Shown one piece after another: positions 62,601 to 64,000 of a stretch of DNA of 64,000 nucleotides (positions are counted from its first letter, which is position 1; each line of letters opens with the position of its first letter). The notes below the pieces were generated by a model that was not told where the DNA came from, did not search any database, and worked only from the letters and a program-made list of their open reading frames with translations. The translations under genes and the position numbers were made by a program. Source of the stretch: Amblyornis subalaris (lineage: Eukaryota; Chordata; Aves; Passeriformes; Ptilonorhynchidae). Location: NCBI GenBank assembly GCA_018881555.1, contig JACAXG010000105.1, positions 1,914,963 to 1,978,962 of the forward strand, written 5' to 3'.

Positions 62601-64000
62601 GTTTATAGGAATCAGTACTATATGGAGAATGGTATGCCACCTGTTTCATGCCAGTGGAGTCATTGTTTCCACCATTATTCCAGACAGCCCTACTGTCTGA
62701 GTACCTGTCTAGAATCTAGGGATACATACATGCTTTACAACACTGGTGGTTGAAATATGTAAGATTTTGCAATATTCTTAACGTAGTCCACCACTTTTTC
62801 TTCAACATGGATTATATGAGAAGCACAATCATCCCCACAAGGGAAAATACTTCTGTTGATATTTGTCCTTAAAGCAAAATACTAATTAAGTACATTCACT
62901 AAATCTCTGGTTCTTCCTCCCTTTATTCCTGTATTTCAATTGATCATTAGACTTAGTTCTAATTAAATAATTATTCAAAAACTTACAATGTTAAAATGTT
63001 ATCTCAAGTCTCTCAGTGCTAGCGGGGGAACGGGAGAGAAAAAATATTAAAAGGTTTGAATGTAAAATATAAAATACCAGAAAAATTTATTGTGGGGACA
63101 AAGAAATCTAATTCTACAGGAACTAGATTTGGCAGATCAGCTACGATCTTTTGGAAATCCTTGTATTATTTAGAAATAATTTGACAAGAGTCAAAGTTTT
63201 TAATGAAGCATTTCCGGTTTCTATCAACATTTTCCAGACTTCCTCAAAGATATCCTGGATTGACACTTTTGTCAGTCAGCATTTGAACTTTTAGTATCAT
63301 TACTAGTTTATTGAATCCATGAATCAGCATCAACTCTCCATGTTACCCACTAAAATTATCAACCACTAACAAATTATCAACCACTAAAAAGGAATGCTCT
63401 ATTAACACATAACATGCATTCAGGAGAAAACAGATAGTTCCAGTATAGGTTTTGATGGGCCAAATAGAACCACTCTGAGGAACTTTTTCAATTTATGTGT
63501 TTTAGAGTCCTTCTAAATACTTTCGGACTGAACCACACCTTCAGTTTCTGATGCATAAAGTTCTCCTCACTCAAAGGTTAGATAACTTTTTAAAAAATAA
63601 CAGTAACAATTTTAACTTGTAATCTACTGAAGCATTGTTTAAATTAACTTTTTTCCCAATCATTATACATATGCAATTTAATCTACTGCAAATGCTAGTA
63701 AAAAAGCTTAATTCAAAATAGTCTTTAGCACTAGACAGTTACATTAAGAATATATTTCTGTTCAAAGATGAAAAATCATTACTTAGCAGTGCCTACCACT
63801 TGAGAAAATGTTGGAAATATTGTAAGAAGAACTGATTTTTACTACTTCTAGAACATACCCCTTAAATATTGAACATCATACCAAATTTAACTAATTATAT
63901 AATCAGGCAACACAAACATGATCATCTTATTCTCTACTGTAAAGCTTAGGAAAGAAAAAATTAGGCAAATGCAGTAGGGCAGATGGACCACAGGAATGAT
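59607..64000 (-). other. CADPS2: CADPS2 intron, partial (upstream of exon A)
   Basis: This intron runs off the right edge. The exon that should precede VFLKSDR, encoding the conserved segment before it, was not found here. No mobile element was recognised. There are A-rich and CA-rich stretches near 61614-61665. The open frames at 59876-60611 have no recognisable product. Confidence 0.85.

Noticed and set aside
1..64000. Nested single-exon RING-finger genes inside CADPS2, as known in mammals (RNF133, RNF148)
   Set aside because: No open frame of suitable length or with a RING cysteine/histidine pattern was seen in any intron here. They may be absent in birds or lie in other introns.

Overview
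This is vertebrate, almost certainly bird, nuclear DNA. It is AT-rich and intron-dominated, with no operons, prokaryotic signals or long ORFs. The interspersed repeats are CR1 LINE fragments and several endogenous-retrovirus LTRs, plus one tRNA-Ile-headed SINE with a CR1 tail. That SINE architecture is the one described for TguSINE1 of passerine birds, so a passerine is the best guess. This rests on memory of the family, not on a search.

The window holds one recognisable gene on the minus strand: an internal part of CADPS2 (CAPS2, calcium-dependent secretion activator 2), a priming factor for dense-core vesicle exocytosis. Six consecutive coding exons were placed by homology and consensus splice sites. 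In gene order (right to left) they are 59274-59606, 36257-36337, 34473-34709, 30111-30232, 13258-13369 and 2346-2485. Their lengths are 333, 81, 237, 122, 112 and 140 bp. The phases join without a break into 341 codons plus 2 nt. The exons cover the N-terminal helical region, the C2 domain and the approach to the PH domain. The gene's 5' exons lie beyond position 64000, and the exons for the PH domain, MUN region and C-terminus lie before position 1.

Everything else is intron. Intron sizes from 5' to 3' in the gene are about 22.9, 1.5, 4.2, 16.7 and 10.8 kb, with partial introns at both ends. Mobile elements: a SINE (12612-12758); CR1 fragments at 23641, 33750, 45270, 49944 and 57880; an LTR-like sequence with a tRNA-Trp-type primer-site match (11473-12132); and three solo LTRs with matching target-site duplications (25823-26236, 53024-53720, 53888-54246). 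The 25823 LTR lies in the sense orientation of the gene and carries an intact-looking polyadenylation signal.

I found no RNA gene, no CRISPR array, no second protein gene and no convincing new biological system. The most useful leads are the sense-oriented LTR poly(A) site, the two solo LTRs lying 167 bp apart, the lineage-informative SINE, and some hairpins or palindromes without an assigned function.
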